From: Acanthosoma haemorrhoidale
Lineage: Eukaryota > Arthropoda > Insecta > Hemiptera > Acanthosomatidae
Direction: 5' to 3'
NCBI GenBank assembly: GCA_930367205.1
Contig: OV884014.1
Span: 109,443,138 to 109,507,137, forward strand
DNA length: 64,000 bases
A model generated the notes under the pieces. It was not told where the DNA came from. It searched no databases and saw only the letters and a program-made list of their open reading frames with translations. The position numbers were made by a program, and so were the translations under genes. Below are positions 37,102-45,625 of this stretch, piece after piece. The first letter of the stretch is position 1, and each line of letters opens with the position of its first letter.

Positions 37102-38575
37102 TATAAGAGATAACCCCGGAGTCCTACATTACACTATAAAGAACGCAAAGGTAATAGAAAATTACTACAGGACATACCATTTTTATGACATTAGCTTACT
37201 TGACAAGGAACTAAACAATATACAGAACAATGTACCATCTTATAGGGACCTACCGACATACCCTATAATCAAAAACCTTATCATACAAACACAAAACAAA
37301 TTAAACCTATTAAAATCACACAACAAACGAACTAAGAGAGGACTAATAAACGGACTCGGAACAGCTCTCAGCTGGCTTACTGGCACCATGACAGCTGATG
37401 ACAAATCACATTATGACGAAGTAATAAATGAGTTAGGACGGAACAACTATAATATAGAACACAACATAGAACAAGACATAAAACTTAATAAACACGTAAT
37501 TAAAAACTTTCAAAAGGACATACAATTAATTAATAATAATTTTAAAACAGAACAAGACAACATAATGAAGATAAACAAGGAAATGACATTCTTTGACATG
37601 TACATAATTCTGACACACCTACACAACAAAATAGATGAACTTACATTAACACTGGAACTATGCAAAATTGGCATCACACACTCATCATTAATGTCCCAAA
37701 TACTACATGACATAAACCAAAATGTAAATCTAGCTTCTAGGAATCCTGAAATCCTGTGGATAATGAGTAAAATTCACTGCACTACTCATAATGAAACACT
37801 CCATATCTTTGTAGACCTTCCTAAGGCAACCCTAAATATAAAGACTTATTTACTCATACCTTCGCCTGTAAAAATTAACAACCAATATGTAACTTTAGAT
37901 ATAGACGAAATTATTATAATCAAAAAACTTAATATATTATATACAACAAATTGTACATTTTTAAACAATGAATATTACTGTAAGAACCTTTTTACTTTAA
38001 ATAATACCTGTATAAATAATATTATTTCATCTGGAACGATGAATGCATGCAAATATAAATTAACCAATACTAACATTAGATATATAGATAATATAAACAG
38101 TTTTATAACTACTAACCTCTCCAAATTAGACAATTGCCTTACTAATGATACTGTATACCTACCACCCGTTAGCTTACTCACCCTAGACCAAAATGATTGT
38201 TATAAAGAACTCCCCAAAATTTCAAGACATATAATAGACTCCACCATAAACAAATTGTACAATAAAATAGATATAGATGTAATCGCAAATATAAGCGAAA
38301 TAGAAAACCTAAATATAACAGACATAGTTTTAGAACCACTTATATTTAATCAATCCAATATTTATTTTTATTTTTATTTAATTATAGGGGCAGCTATTAT
38401 AATTGTAATCCTCTACTACCTTAAAAAATGTAAAACTACCAATTCCTTACAAAACCCTACACCAACAGTTGTATACCATCCCGGACAACAAGAGCCTATC
38501 AACATTTTGGCAACAAGGGTTTATCACCCAAATAACAGCCCTCATGCACCCGCAGCCATCAACTTAATTTCTTGA
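37031..38575 (+). CDS. Element C envelope (errantivirus Env, F-protein-like)
   Basis: An uninterrupted frame of 514 residues. A hydrophobic N-terminal segment is a probable signal peptide. A furin-type RTKR site lies at residues 100-103, directly followed by a Gly- and Ala-containing fusion-peptide-like segment. The long ectodomain has regularly placed cysteines and several N-glycosylation sequons. A membrane anchor lies near residues 443-465, followed by a short cytoplasmic tail. This layout matches errantiviral Env, related to baculovirus F proteins. The start overlaps the end of pol in another frame; these genes are usually expressed from a spliced RNA, so the real N-terminus may differ. 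It appears intact while pol is dead. Confidence 0.88.
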   Translation: MNPTRTVLIQTLLWTLTYTMTVTDIRDNPGVLHYTIKNAKVIENYYRTYHFYDISLLDKELNNIQNNVPSYRDLPTYPIIKNLIIQTQNKLNLLKSHNKRTKRGLINGLGTALSWLTGTMTADDKSHYDEVINELGRNNYNIEHNIEQDIKLNKHVIKNFQKDIQLINNNFKTEQDNIMKINKEMTFFDMYIILTHLHNKIDELTLTLELCKIGITHSSLMSQILHDINQNVNLASRNPEILWIMSKIHCTTHNETLHIFVDLPKATLNIKTYLLIPSPVKINNQYVTLDIDEIIIIKKLNILYTTNCTFLNNEYYCKNLFTLNNTCINNIISSGTMNACKYKLTNTNIRYIDNINSFITTNLSKLDNCLTNDTVYLPPVSLLTLDQNDCYKELPKISRHIIDSTINKLYNKIDIDVIANISEIENLNITDIVLEPLIFNQSNIYFYFYLIIGAAIIIVILYYLKKCKTTNSLQNPTPTVVYHPGQQEPINILATRVYHPNNSPHAPAAINLIS

Positions 38576-38602
38576 TGGAACAAGAAACCTAAAGTCGGAA
38601 GG

Positions 38603-38854
38603 AGTTATGGAAGCCGCTGACACACGCACACCGACAGACAACACCCAGCTGACACCTGCACCATCGCCTAAGTCAGCACTCCTTAATCTAATCTGTCATT
38701 ATATAATCCTTCCTTTCCTCTCACCAGCTCTCATTCATCTCGTTACTGTACCCCTGACGTATTACTTAATCACTTTGTCATATAAGTTGTATTCTTTTGT
38801 CTAGTTAATAAACCACTTTTTAAAAAGGCCCCTTTGGTCTTCAATTATTTAACT
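38603..38854 (+). repeat. Element C 3' LTR
   Basis: The second 252-bp LTR, preceded by a short purine tract (gtcggaagg) and followed by GAC, which repeats the GAC before the 5' LTR. Confidence 0.92.
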
Positions 38855-39559
38855 GACGTCTTGCACCCTCACTTCTTCCTCCTTGGCACTAGTGTCGATC
38901 ATTGATTGTGCACACTCCGAGAACGAGCGCTCATCAGAGAATCCTTCCTTTCTTCCTGTCTCCTTGGCCAGTTGCACTTTTAGAATTGTGGATAAGAATC
39001 CCATTCTACCCTCCACCTCTTCTACGCTAATCGACTCTCTCATCTTCTCCGTTATCTTAATGAAACGGACTACTAACCCCGCAGCATATTGCCCGTTACT
39101 TTGTCTTGGGGACTTTGTCTCCCTAAACATTTGGAATATGTCCTCCTCGGGAGTCCATCGTCCTCCTCCGTACGCCTTCTTCAATCTCATCTTAATTAAT
39201 TCCCACGGGGTTTCTTCATCTGCCTGAATTTGATTCAGTATACTTCTCTTGACCCGACATATCAGGGCCGCCTTCAACGATTCCGCGTCTCTGGGATCTA
39301 TTAAATTTTCTTCTGCTTTAGCTCCAATTAAAGCTGTGAGACGGTCTCCTCCTTTTAGGAAATGGTTCAGCTCACCCAGTTCCCCAGTGAATCTCTCCAG
39401 CTCCGCAACAGCCTTCCTCAGATCCTGGGTATTCATCGCTTTTACCCTCATCAGCGCGAGCGCCGTGGCATGAACTTCTGGCATAGTTCCCACTCTTCTA
39501 ATATCTGCTCCCTCTACGAGATTCAAGACGGGCTGTCTCAAAATTCCTCCTTCAGTCAT
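38855..39559 (-). pseudogene. Element A gag, N-terminal part
   Basis: Starts at ATG 39559 and runs in frame to the insertion point of element C. It aligns throughout with gag of element B, with shared blocks GELGELNHF, TPWE, KKAYGGGRWTPEEDIFQMFR and FLSTILKVQLAKETG. These belong to the matrix and capsid part of a Ty3/gypsy Gag. The downstream half is at 33043-32555. The gene is disrupted only by the insertion. Confidence 0.88.
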
Positions 39560-39637
39560 CTTCTCTCTTTCGCGTATAGAAGAAAAAAAAACAAAAAAAA
39601 ATTACGCTCGCACTCGATAACTCGCTTTCTCCACGGT

Positions 39638-39655
39638 TCCCGGGTTTCGGCACCA
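39638..39655 (-). other. Element A primer binding site (tRNA-Phe type)
   Basis: Minus strand TGGTGCCGAAACCCGGGA is complementary to the 3' end of animal phenylalanine tRNA, whose acceptor stem is GCCGAAA/TTTCGGC. It abuts the 5' LTR. Confidence 0.8.
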
Positions 39656-39834
39656 GTTAATGTTTATTGAATTACAAGCTAAGAAAGGTTGGTAATAAGA
39701 ACACGTAGAACGTTATAACAAGACTACTTTATTTAGACCAAGATACCTCTATCTATAGGTATTACCTGTAAACATATACAGATAACATATGTTTGGGGAT
39801 TAAGGCTGGGCACTAGCGGCGCCTGGACTTAACT
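39655..39834 (-). repeat. Element A 5' LTR
   Basis: A 180-bp LTR with an AATAAA signal on the minus strand near 39670. Eight bases (tatatata) separate it from the 5' LTR of element B, which points the other way. Confidence 0.9.
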
Positions 39835-39842
39835 TATATATA

Positions 39843-40029
39843 AGTTACGTCTAGCGGTACGGCAATGTTAAGCCTAATACCTTGTAGCCTAGGGTAAACA
39901 AACCCGTAACGTGTGTATAGAGGATCAGGAGGAAAATAAAGCCAGTTATAAAACAAACCTTCTTATTATATCATCTACCTCCTTCTTCATTCCTTTTTCT
40001 CGATCGTCTACAGCTGGGAGACGATTACT
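39843..40029 (+). repeat. Element B 5' LTR
   Basis: A 187-bp LTR with AGTTACG…GATTACT ends and an aataaag signal near 39936. Confidence 0.9.
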
Positions 40030-40046
40030 GGTGCCGAAACCCGGGA
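40029..40046 (+). other. Element B primer binding site (tRNA-Phe type)
   Basis: TGGTGCCGAAACCCGGGA, the same phenylalanine-tRNA-complementary sequence as in element A, directly after the 5' LTR. Confidence 0.82.
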
Positions 40047-40131
40047 ACTACGAGTATTCTGGTAAACAACTGTGAGTAAAATTTTAATTTTTTTTTCCTG
40101 TTGTTTTATTGGGAAAAAGTGACCTAGTTAC

Positions 40132-41316
40132 ATGGTAGAATTACGGCCTGCGGCTTTCGAAGTGCCCGAATTACCTAGGGAAACGATGGCCGAAGCTCAT
40201 GCAAACTCCCTGGCTTGGATGAAGGTGCGAGCGGCGACGTCACAGGACCTGAGGAGAACAATATCGGACCTAGAGAAATTCTCAGGAGAGTTAGGCGAAT
40301 TGAACCATTTCATCAAAGGTGGGGATAGGATTATGGAAAGAGTAAAGGCGAAGGCAAGTGAGGGTTTACTCGACTCTGGTGACGTAAAATCAATCAAAGC
40401 GGGCCTAGTGTGTAGAATAAAACGGAGCGTACTAAACCTAATACAGGCCGACGAAGACACCCCATGGACCGTGGTAAAAGAACGACTAAAGAAGGCATAC
40501 GGGGGAGGCAGATGGACACCAGAAGAGGACATCTTCCAGATGTTCAGGGAGACCAGACGGCCCAATCAAACGAAAGGGCAGTACGCCGGAGAACTCTTGG
40601 CAAAATTTAACAAAATAACGGAAAAAATGAGAGAAACGGTGAACCTAGCGGAAGTGGAAGGCCGGATGGCATTCCTATCGACCATTCTGAAGGTACAGTT
40701 GGCCAAGGATACCGGCAAGAAAGATAGTCTACCGGGAGACCGATCGTTCATTGAGTGCGCCCAAGATTTAATGGACACTAGTGCCCGTGAGGAAGAAGAA
40801 AAATTAGACGCAGACGAGGCAGGGTGGTCCAAAGTGATGTACAGGAGGCCGAGAATGCCGCAACAGGCATGGAAGAGGAAAGATCAACGGTATGCGGAGA
40901 AAAAAGGGGCGGCGGTTGAAGGAAGGAGACTTAGCCAAAGGAGACCGAGACCCAGCGGGAGGAAGGAGGATAGAAAATGTCACGGATGTGGAAGAATTGG
41001 ACATTTAGTGGCGCAGTCCCCGCGAACAAAATGTTTTGAATGCGGAATTGAGGGACACATCGCGAGGCAGTGTCCATACATTTTCCAGCGAACAGAGAGG
41101 TATAGGCCGGAACCGATGGAGGTAAACGCACAGAGGGTATGGAGAAGAACCAGAACCCCCTCCGAATCGTCAAAAACTACGGGAGCGTCGGAGACAGAAG
41201 AAGAAGAAGATGAACCCAGGAGCAGAAGAGGAGAGACTGCAGAGGACGACAGGGACTACGTAAGAAGCAGACGATATGGCACGGAAGGAGGAAGGAAACG
41301 GCAAGCGGTGGCCTGA
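40132..41316 (+). CDS. Element B Gag
   Basis: 394 residues. The first 215 residues or so form the capsid-type region shared with element A (GELGELNHFIKGGDRI, KKAYGGGRWTPEEDIFQMFR). A basic region follows, then two CCHC knuckles near residues 283-315 and an acidic, Ser/Glu-rich tail. The first knuckle reads CHGCGRIGHLVAQS: its last Cys is replaced by Ser (codon 41017-41019), whereas element A has Cys there. The second knuckle, CFECGIEGHIARQC, is intact. The frame ends at UGA 41314-41316 and stays open beyond it into pol. Confidence 0.9.
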   Translation: MVELRPAAFEVPELPRETMAEAHANSLAWMKVRAATSQDLRRTISDLEKFSGELGELNHFIKGGDRIMERVKAKASEGLLDSGDVKSIKAGLVCRIKRSVLNLIQADEDTPWTVVKERLKKAYGGGRWTPEEDIFQMFRETRRPNQTKGQYAGELLAKFNKITEKMRETVNLAEVEGRMAFLSTILKVQLAKDTGKKDSLPGDRSFIECAQDLMDTSAREEEEKLDADEAGWSKVMYRRPRMPQQAWKRKDQRYAEKKGAAVEGRRLSQRRPRPSGRKEDRKCHGCGRIGHLVAQSPRTKCFECGIEGHIARQCPYIFQRTERYRPEPMEVNAQRVWRRTRTPSESSKTTGASETEEEEDEPRSRRGETAEDDRDYVRSRRYGTEGGRKRQAVA

Positions 41317-44300
41317 GGAGTGGGCTGGCAGAGGGGTGGCCGCACGTTAATAAACTATAGCGTCAGAGGGAATTACGGCGGTATACCCATTATTGAAGTG
41401 GCGAGAGGAGTGAGATGCTTGATAGACACGGGGAGTTCCTGTACTATTCTCAGCAGGAAAGCGGCGGACAGATTGTGTGTGGGCGAGGGGTCGTCGCGGA
41501 TTCAGGCATGCGAGTGCAAGCTTATCACCCTGGGAGGGCCGTGTAAAATCGAATTGACGATGGGATTGGATAGGTGGGCGAAAAAGGGGGAATATTTGAA
41601 AATACACGTGGTTAGGAAGATGCCGCGCGAGTACGATGGTATCATAGGGTGCGATCTCTTGGGAAGGGTAGGAGCAAGAGTGAAGTGCCGTAACGGAATA
41701 TGGGATATTAGACTGGAAAGAATGTTATGCCGGTGTACAGGAACCGTGGGGGACGGGAAGGAGCGAATCGGAGCGATCGATCGGGAGGACAACTGGGAAC
41801 GCGCTATTCGGCGAGAGTATGCCGATATATTTTTCAACGAAGGGGACAAACTGGGAGTGACGGGGGAAACGTTCCATGAGATCCCACTGAAGCAGGAGAG
41901 AGTGATATATATCAAAGAGAGACGATACCCGCAGGCGCTGCGACAGCATATAAGGGACGAAATCGAGGAATTGAAACGACAGGGCATCATAGTAGATAGT
42001 ACGTCTCCATACAACAGTCCCCTGTGGGCAGTGAAAAAGAAAGGGTCGTCCGGTGACGAAAAATACCGCGTAGTAATAGACTACAGGCAATTAAACGACA
42101 ATACTATAGACGAAAAATACCCCATTCCTCGCTTTGAAGACATCCTGGACCGCCTAAGTGGAGCAAAGGTATTCAGTACACCGGACCTGAAGGCGGGTTA
42201 CCATCAAATTCGGATGCGTCGTGGAGACCAACACAAAACGGCATTCACGTTCGAGCGGGGACATTACGAATTCACCAGAATGCCGTTTGGGCTGAAAAAC
42301 GCGCCAATAACGTTCCAGAGGCTGATGGACGAATTTTTAAGAGGGATTGGGGAGTCGTTTTGCCAGATATATATGGACGACCTCCTGGTTTTCAGTCGAG
42401 ATGAGGTAGAACACCAGGACCATCTGCGACAGGTTTTTGACAGAATTAAGCAATTCGGGCTGAAATTGTCTGCGGAGAAGTCGCTTTTGGGACAAAAGCA
42501 GGTGAAATTTTTAGGCCACATAATTTCCAGAGAGGGAGTGCAACCCGATCGTGGGAAGGTGGAGGCCATCCAGCGGATGACTATCCCGAAAGACGTAAAA
42601 GGAATCCGGCGCTTACTCGGATCCCTGAACTACTACCGCAGATTCGTTCCAGAAATGGCGGAGTACCTGGTCCCTATTAACAATCTCCTTAAAAAAGGAC
42701 AAAAAGTCGTCATTACCCCGGTAATGGAGAACAATATAAGACGTTGCATGGAGCGGCTACAGGAAGAGCCTATACTAGCGTTTCCAGATTTTGCACTCCC
42801 CTTCATGATTACCACAGATGCGAGTGAATACGCGTTGGGGGCGGTACTCTCGCAGGATCGCGACGGGGGGGAGCGACCAATAGCATACGCTAGCAGACGC
42901 CTTACTGAATCCGAGAGTAGATATAGCGCGCTAGAACGCGAATTACTGGGTATCGTATGGGCGATAGAACACTTCCGGCCCTACGTATTCGGGAGGAAGT
43001 TTCGGGTTAAAACAGATCATCGACCCCTCCAATGGGTGGGAAAACTGAAAGAGTCATCAGCGCGGATTACCAGATGGAAGGAGTTCCTCAGTCAATACAA
43101 CATCGACATTATTTACAAACCGGGGAAGGAGAACGTCGTGGCCGATTGGTTATCCCGCGCGTTGGTCGTGAATGCGATCGAAGAGGAGATTCCGGGACCA
43201 TCACGTGACACCCACCAATTCGTCCAGGAATGGTCACCCGGCGAGGAAGGGGAGCGGGAGGGGGCTCCAGCCAATGATGTTCCGAGTGACGGGAGTTCAG
43301 TGGGGGATAGGCCCTCGGACATTGAGGACCTCGACGCCATAATAAATGACAAGAGGCGCCAGATCATTTGGCTCACCAAAACTTCTGGGCTCTTCAAGAT
43401 GGAATCTGAGAAGTACGGCCACTGCAACATCGTCAAAATCTGGTCGACACCGGGGATAAACGACGATACGATTTGCCGCGCTCTGAAGGACGCATCTACT
43501 CCAGGGAAAACGCACCACATGTACGTGGGAAATGCGACCATCTGGGGACGCATCAAACGCCTATGGAGGACGGAGAGGATCGGAGTCGATCGTACGTTCG
43601 TCCGATGTACCCTGAAGGTGGAGACAGTAAAAGAAGAAACGCGGCAGAGAGAAGTGACCCTTGCATTCCACCAAGGGAAGACAAACCACCGGGGAATCGA
43701 CGCTACCCTGCAAGCATTGAAGAGGAGATATTTCTGGTTGGGTATGAAAGACACGATTGCGAGAGTTATTGGTACCTGCGACACATGCCTCACCACGAAA
43801 TATGATCGCCACCCCCCCAGAGCAATACAGGAGGAGACGCCAACGGCAGACCAACCGTTGGAGGATTTGCAGGTGGACACGTTCACATGGAGGGGATACA
43901 AATGGGTCACCATTGTCGATAGGTTCAGCAAAACAGCGATGACCCATCTGATAGCAGAACGATCAGCGGAAGCAGTCCTAAGGGCACTACGCACATGGTG
44001 CCAATTTTATGGCGTACCAGACACGATAGCTTCCGACGCTGGTAGGGAGTTTGATAACGCCGAAATAAGGGCTGAGGCGGCGGCCTTAGAGATCCGTTGG
44101 CATCTCAACACCCCAGGACACCCGAAGAGTCGAGGAGACGTAGAGCGGCTGCACAGCACGCTTAGCGACCACCTACGAATTTACCATGGAGAGAAGGGCT
44201 TAGAACCAAACGTGGCGATGGAAAAGGCAGTCATCGCGTATAACCACTCAATCCATTCTGCCACCGGTTTTTCTCCGGTCGAGACGCTGTTTGGACTTCG

Positions 44301-44688
44301 AAGATGCCGGCGCGATAGCAGGAGTACGGCGATCGATGAAGAACTGGCCGCACGGGTAGTAAGTAATCAGATAGCGCTAAAGAAACAGTGGGTGGCCGTT
44401 CGGGGAAGGCTCCAGGATAAGAAACGGCGACGGGTGGCGCGCGACAACCTCAAAGTCCGCGATATTCTGGGCAATCTTAAACTCGGCGCGCTCGTTTACC
44501 GGAGAAAAGGGTCGAACAGGGGTAAGGAACTAGTGCGGTACGAGGGTCCTTTCCGAGTGATCGCTCTCCGCGAGCACAACGTGGTCACGGTCGAAAGCAT
44601 TACACCCCCGATTAAACGGCGGACGGTACATGTGAAACAGCTCAAGTTTCCCGCGGTGGAGCCTGGGAGCCCCGTCGTCGAAACATAA
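41317..44688 (+). CDS. Element B Pol polyprotein
   Basis: About 1,120 codons open in the gag frame after the UGA. There is no evident ATG at its beginning, so it is probably made as a Gag-Pol fusion by readthrough. Domains in order: retropepsin (CLIDTGSSCTILS, about residue 30); reverse transcriptase with MPFGLKNAPITFQ and QIYMDDLLVFS (about residues 330-350); RNase H (ITTDASEYALGAVLS, TDHRPLQWV); integrase zinc finger (HQGKTNHRG … CDTCLTTK); DDE core (LQVDTF, ASDAGREF, GDVERLHSTL); and a C-terminal GPFRVI-type domain. No chromodomain was seen. It appears complete and undamaged. Confidence 0.92.
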   Translation, partial: GVGWQRGGRTLINYSVRGNYGGIPIIEVARGVRCLIDTGSSCTILSRKAADRLCVGEGSSRIQACECKLITLGGPCKIELTMGLDRWAKKGEYLKIHVVRKMPREYDGIIGCDLLGRVGARVKCRNGIWDIRLERMLCRCTGTVGDGKERIGAIDREDNWERAIRREYADIFFNEGDKLGVTGETFHEIPLKQERVIYIKERRYPQALRQHIRDEIEELKRQGIIVDSTSPYNSPLWAVKKKGSSGDEKYRVVIDYRQLNDNTIDEKYPIPRFEDILDRLSGAKVFSTPDLKAGYHQIRMRRGDQHKTAFTFERGHYEFTRMPFGLKNAPITFQRLMDEFLRGIGESFCQIYMDDLLVFSRDEVEHQDHLRQVFDRIKQFGLKLSAEKSLLGQKQVKFLGHIISREGVQPDRGKVEAIQRMTIPKDVKGIRRLLGSLNYYRRFVPEMAEYLVPINNLLKKGQKVVITPVMENNIRRCMERLQEEPILAFPDFALPFMITTDASEYALGAVLSQDRDGGERPIAYASRRLTESESRYSALERELLGIVWAIEHFRPYVFGRKFRVKTDHRPLQWVGKLKESSARITRWKEFLSQYNIDIIYKPGKENVVADWLSRALVVNAIEEEIPGPSRDTHQFVQEWSPGEEGEREGAPANDVPSDGSSVGDRPSDIEDLDAIINDKRRQIIWLTKTSGLFKMESEKYGHCNIVKIWSTPGINDDTICRALKDASTPGKTHHMYVGNATIWGRIKRLWRTERIGVDRTFVRCTLKVETVKEETRQREVTLAFHQGKTNHRGIDATLQALKRRYFWLGMKDTIARVIGTCDTCLTTKYDRHPPRAIQEETPTADQPLEDLQVDTFTWRGYKWVTIVDRFSKTAMTHLIAERSAEAVLRALRTWCQFYGVPDTIASDAGREFDNAEIRAEAAALEIRWHLNTPGHPKSRGDVERLHSTLSDHLRIYHGEKGLEPNVAMEKAVIAYNHSIHSATGFSPVETLFGLRRCRRDSRSTAIDEELAARVVSNQIALKKQWVAVRGRLQDKKRRRVARDNLKVRDILGNLKLGALVYRRKGSNRGKELVRYEGPFRVIALREHNVVTVESITPPIKRRTVHVKQLKFPAVEPGSPVVET

Positions 44689-44932
44689 CTCCGGTGTGTG
44701 TCACAGGTGACCAGTCCCGAGAGGCCTATATATATATTTTTTTTATTGGTTTATTATGTTTTTTTTGTGTTATATGGGTCTGTGCTGTGATTTTAGATGG
44801 ACCTGGAAGACATTTTTCTTTTCAAATTTTTTTTATTAACAGAGTATACTTTTTGTTTTGTGTTGCTATAGATACATAGCTGATGTCGCATGTTAGGAGT
44901 TTACGGGGAATGTCCGTAAACTGGTAGGGGGG
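44689..44932 (+). other. Element B 3' untranslated region and polypurine tract
   Basis: No coding content. T-rich DNA is followed by the polypurine tract GGTAGGGGGG at about 44923-44932, beside the 3' LTR. Confidence 0.75.
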
Positions 44933-45117
44933 AGTTACGTCTAGCGGTACGGCAATGTTAAGCCTAATACCTTGTAACCTAGGGTAAACAAACCCGTAAC
45001 GTGTGTATAGAGGATCAGGAGGAAAATAAAGCCAGTTATAAAACAAACCTTCTTATTATATCATCTACCTCCTTCTTCATTCCTTTTTCTCGATCGTCTA
45101 CAGCTGGGAGACGATTA

Positions 45118-45119
<2 letters not shown>
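44933..45119 (+). repeat. Element B 3' LTR
   Basis: A 187-bp LTR with one base difference from the 5' LTR. The TA repeat follows immediately. Confidence 0.9.
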
Positions 45120-45152
<33 letters not shown>

Positions 45153-45175
45153 CATTATATATATATGTGTATGGA
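45120..45175. repeat. TA repeat and AT-rich inverted repeat, right arm
   Basis: A TA run followed by tattacattatatatatatg, which mirrors the left block at 28641-28680. The LINE sequence then resumes after atagtaa, a seven-base string also present at the left break. Confidence 0.6.
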
Positions 45176-45625
45176 AAATAGTAACCTATCCAACCACCGT
45201 AATTCCCTAGGATAGTCATTGCACTGCACCAGTCATCCCTATAATCCTCCTAGGAGACTGAAACGGCAGTGGCCTCGTGACCTGCTATAAATGCGTGACA
45301 GTGGGAGTCCTGGCAATGGCCAGTTTCTCTAATCATGTCCTGAGCGTCTGTGGCTCTCGCGCACTTGGTCAGCCTGCGCTGGCTATTATCCAGTGACGCG
45401 GCTGACGTAGGAGCGTGGGGGACTTCCCAAGACTCCGCTTCCTCATTCGCACGCGAAGGCTGTGACAACCATGTGGACTTTGGGGGGCCTCTGGGCTGTT
45501 TGTATATATAGTATGAATGAGCGAGTGAATGAAAATTGTAAATTGGTAATAATGAGATCATATAGCACAATTACTTATAGCCCCATTCAGGCAGATTGTA
45601 ACTTTATCATAATAAAATTGTTATA
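45176..45625 (+). mobile_element. LINE family 1 copy, right half
   Basis: Continues the split LINE from 28640: atagtaacctatccaaccac, then the C-terminal coding end (broken) and 3' UTR with an aataaaattg tail near 45612. Confidence 0.85.

Larger units (their letters stand above)
33044..38854 (+). mobile_element. Errantivirus-like element C, RT-deleted, nested in element A gag
   Basis: A 5811-bp insect endogenous retrovirus-like element with identical-looking 252-bp LTRs (AGTTA…TAACT ends, gypsy-group style) and a lysine-tRNA-type primer site. Gag, protease, the RNase H end plus integrase, and an envelope gene follow in order. The reverse transcriptase and most of RNase H are absent, replaced by low-complexity sequence with a 36-bp tandem repeat. 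The integrase is broken by a stop. Flanking GAC is repeated on both sides, and removing the element restores the host gag frame. Base composition is far more A-rich than A and B. Identical LTRs in a defective element imply recent movement using helper proteins. Confidence 0.9.
28681..39834 (-). mobile_element. Ty3/gypsy-type LTR retrotransposon A
   Basis: A minus-strand LTR element with 180-bp LTRs at both ends that appear identical by eye, an 18-nt primer site beside the 5' LTR and a G-rich polypurine tract beside the 3' LTR. Without the inserted element C it would be about 5.3 kb, like neighbour B. It encodes gag and pol only, with no envelope and no chromodomain seen. Gag is split by C, and pol carries two small frameshifts, so this copy is inactive. 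It sits in TA repeats, so its target duplication cannot be measured. Confidence 0.9.
39843..45119 (+). mobile_element. Ty3/gypsy-type LTR retrotransposon B, nearly intact
   Basis: A 5277-bp plus-strand element with 187-bp LTRs that differ at one base by eye (about 39887 G, 44977 A), a tRNA-Phe primer site, gag, pol and a G-rich polypurine tract. It lacks an envelope gene. Gag and pol share one frame separated by a UGA. It is related to element A across gag and pol but has different LTRs, so it represents a sister family. All pol catalytic motifs are present. The one clear lesion is a lost zinc ligand in the first nucleocapsid knuckle. It lies in TA repeats at both ends. Confidence 0.92.

Noticed and set aside
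43113..43994. 293-codon open frame antisense to element B pol
   Set aside because: It lies wholly within the pol coding region in the opposite strand and has no features of its own; it is a shadow of GC-rich coding sequence.
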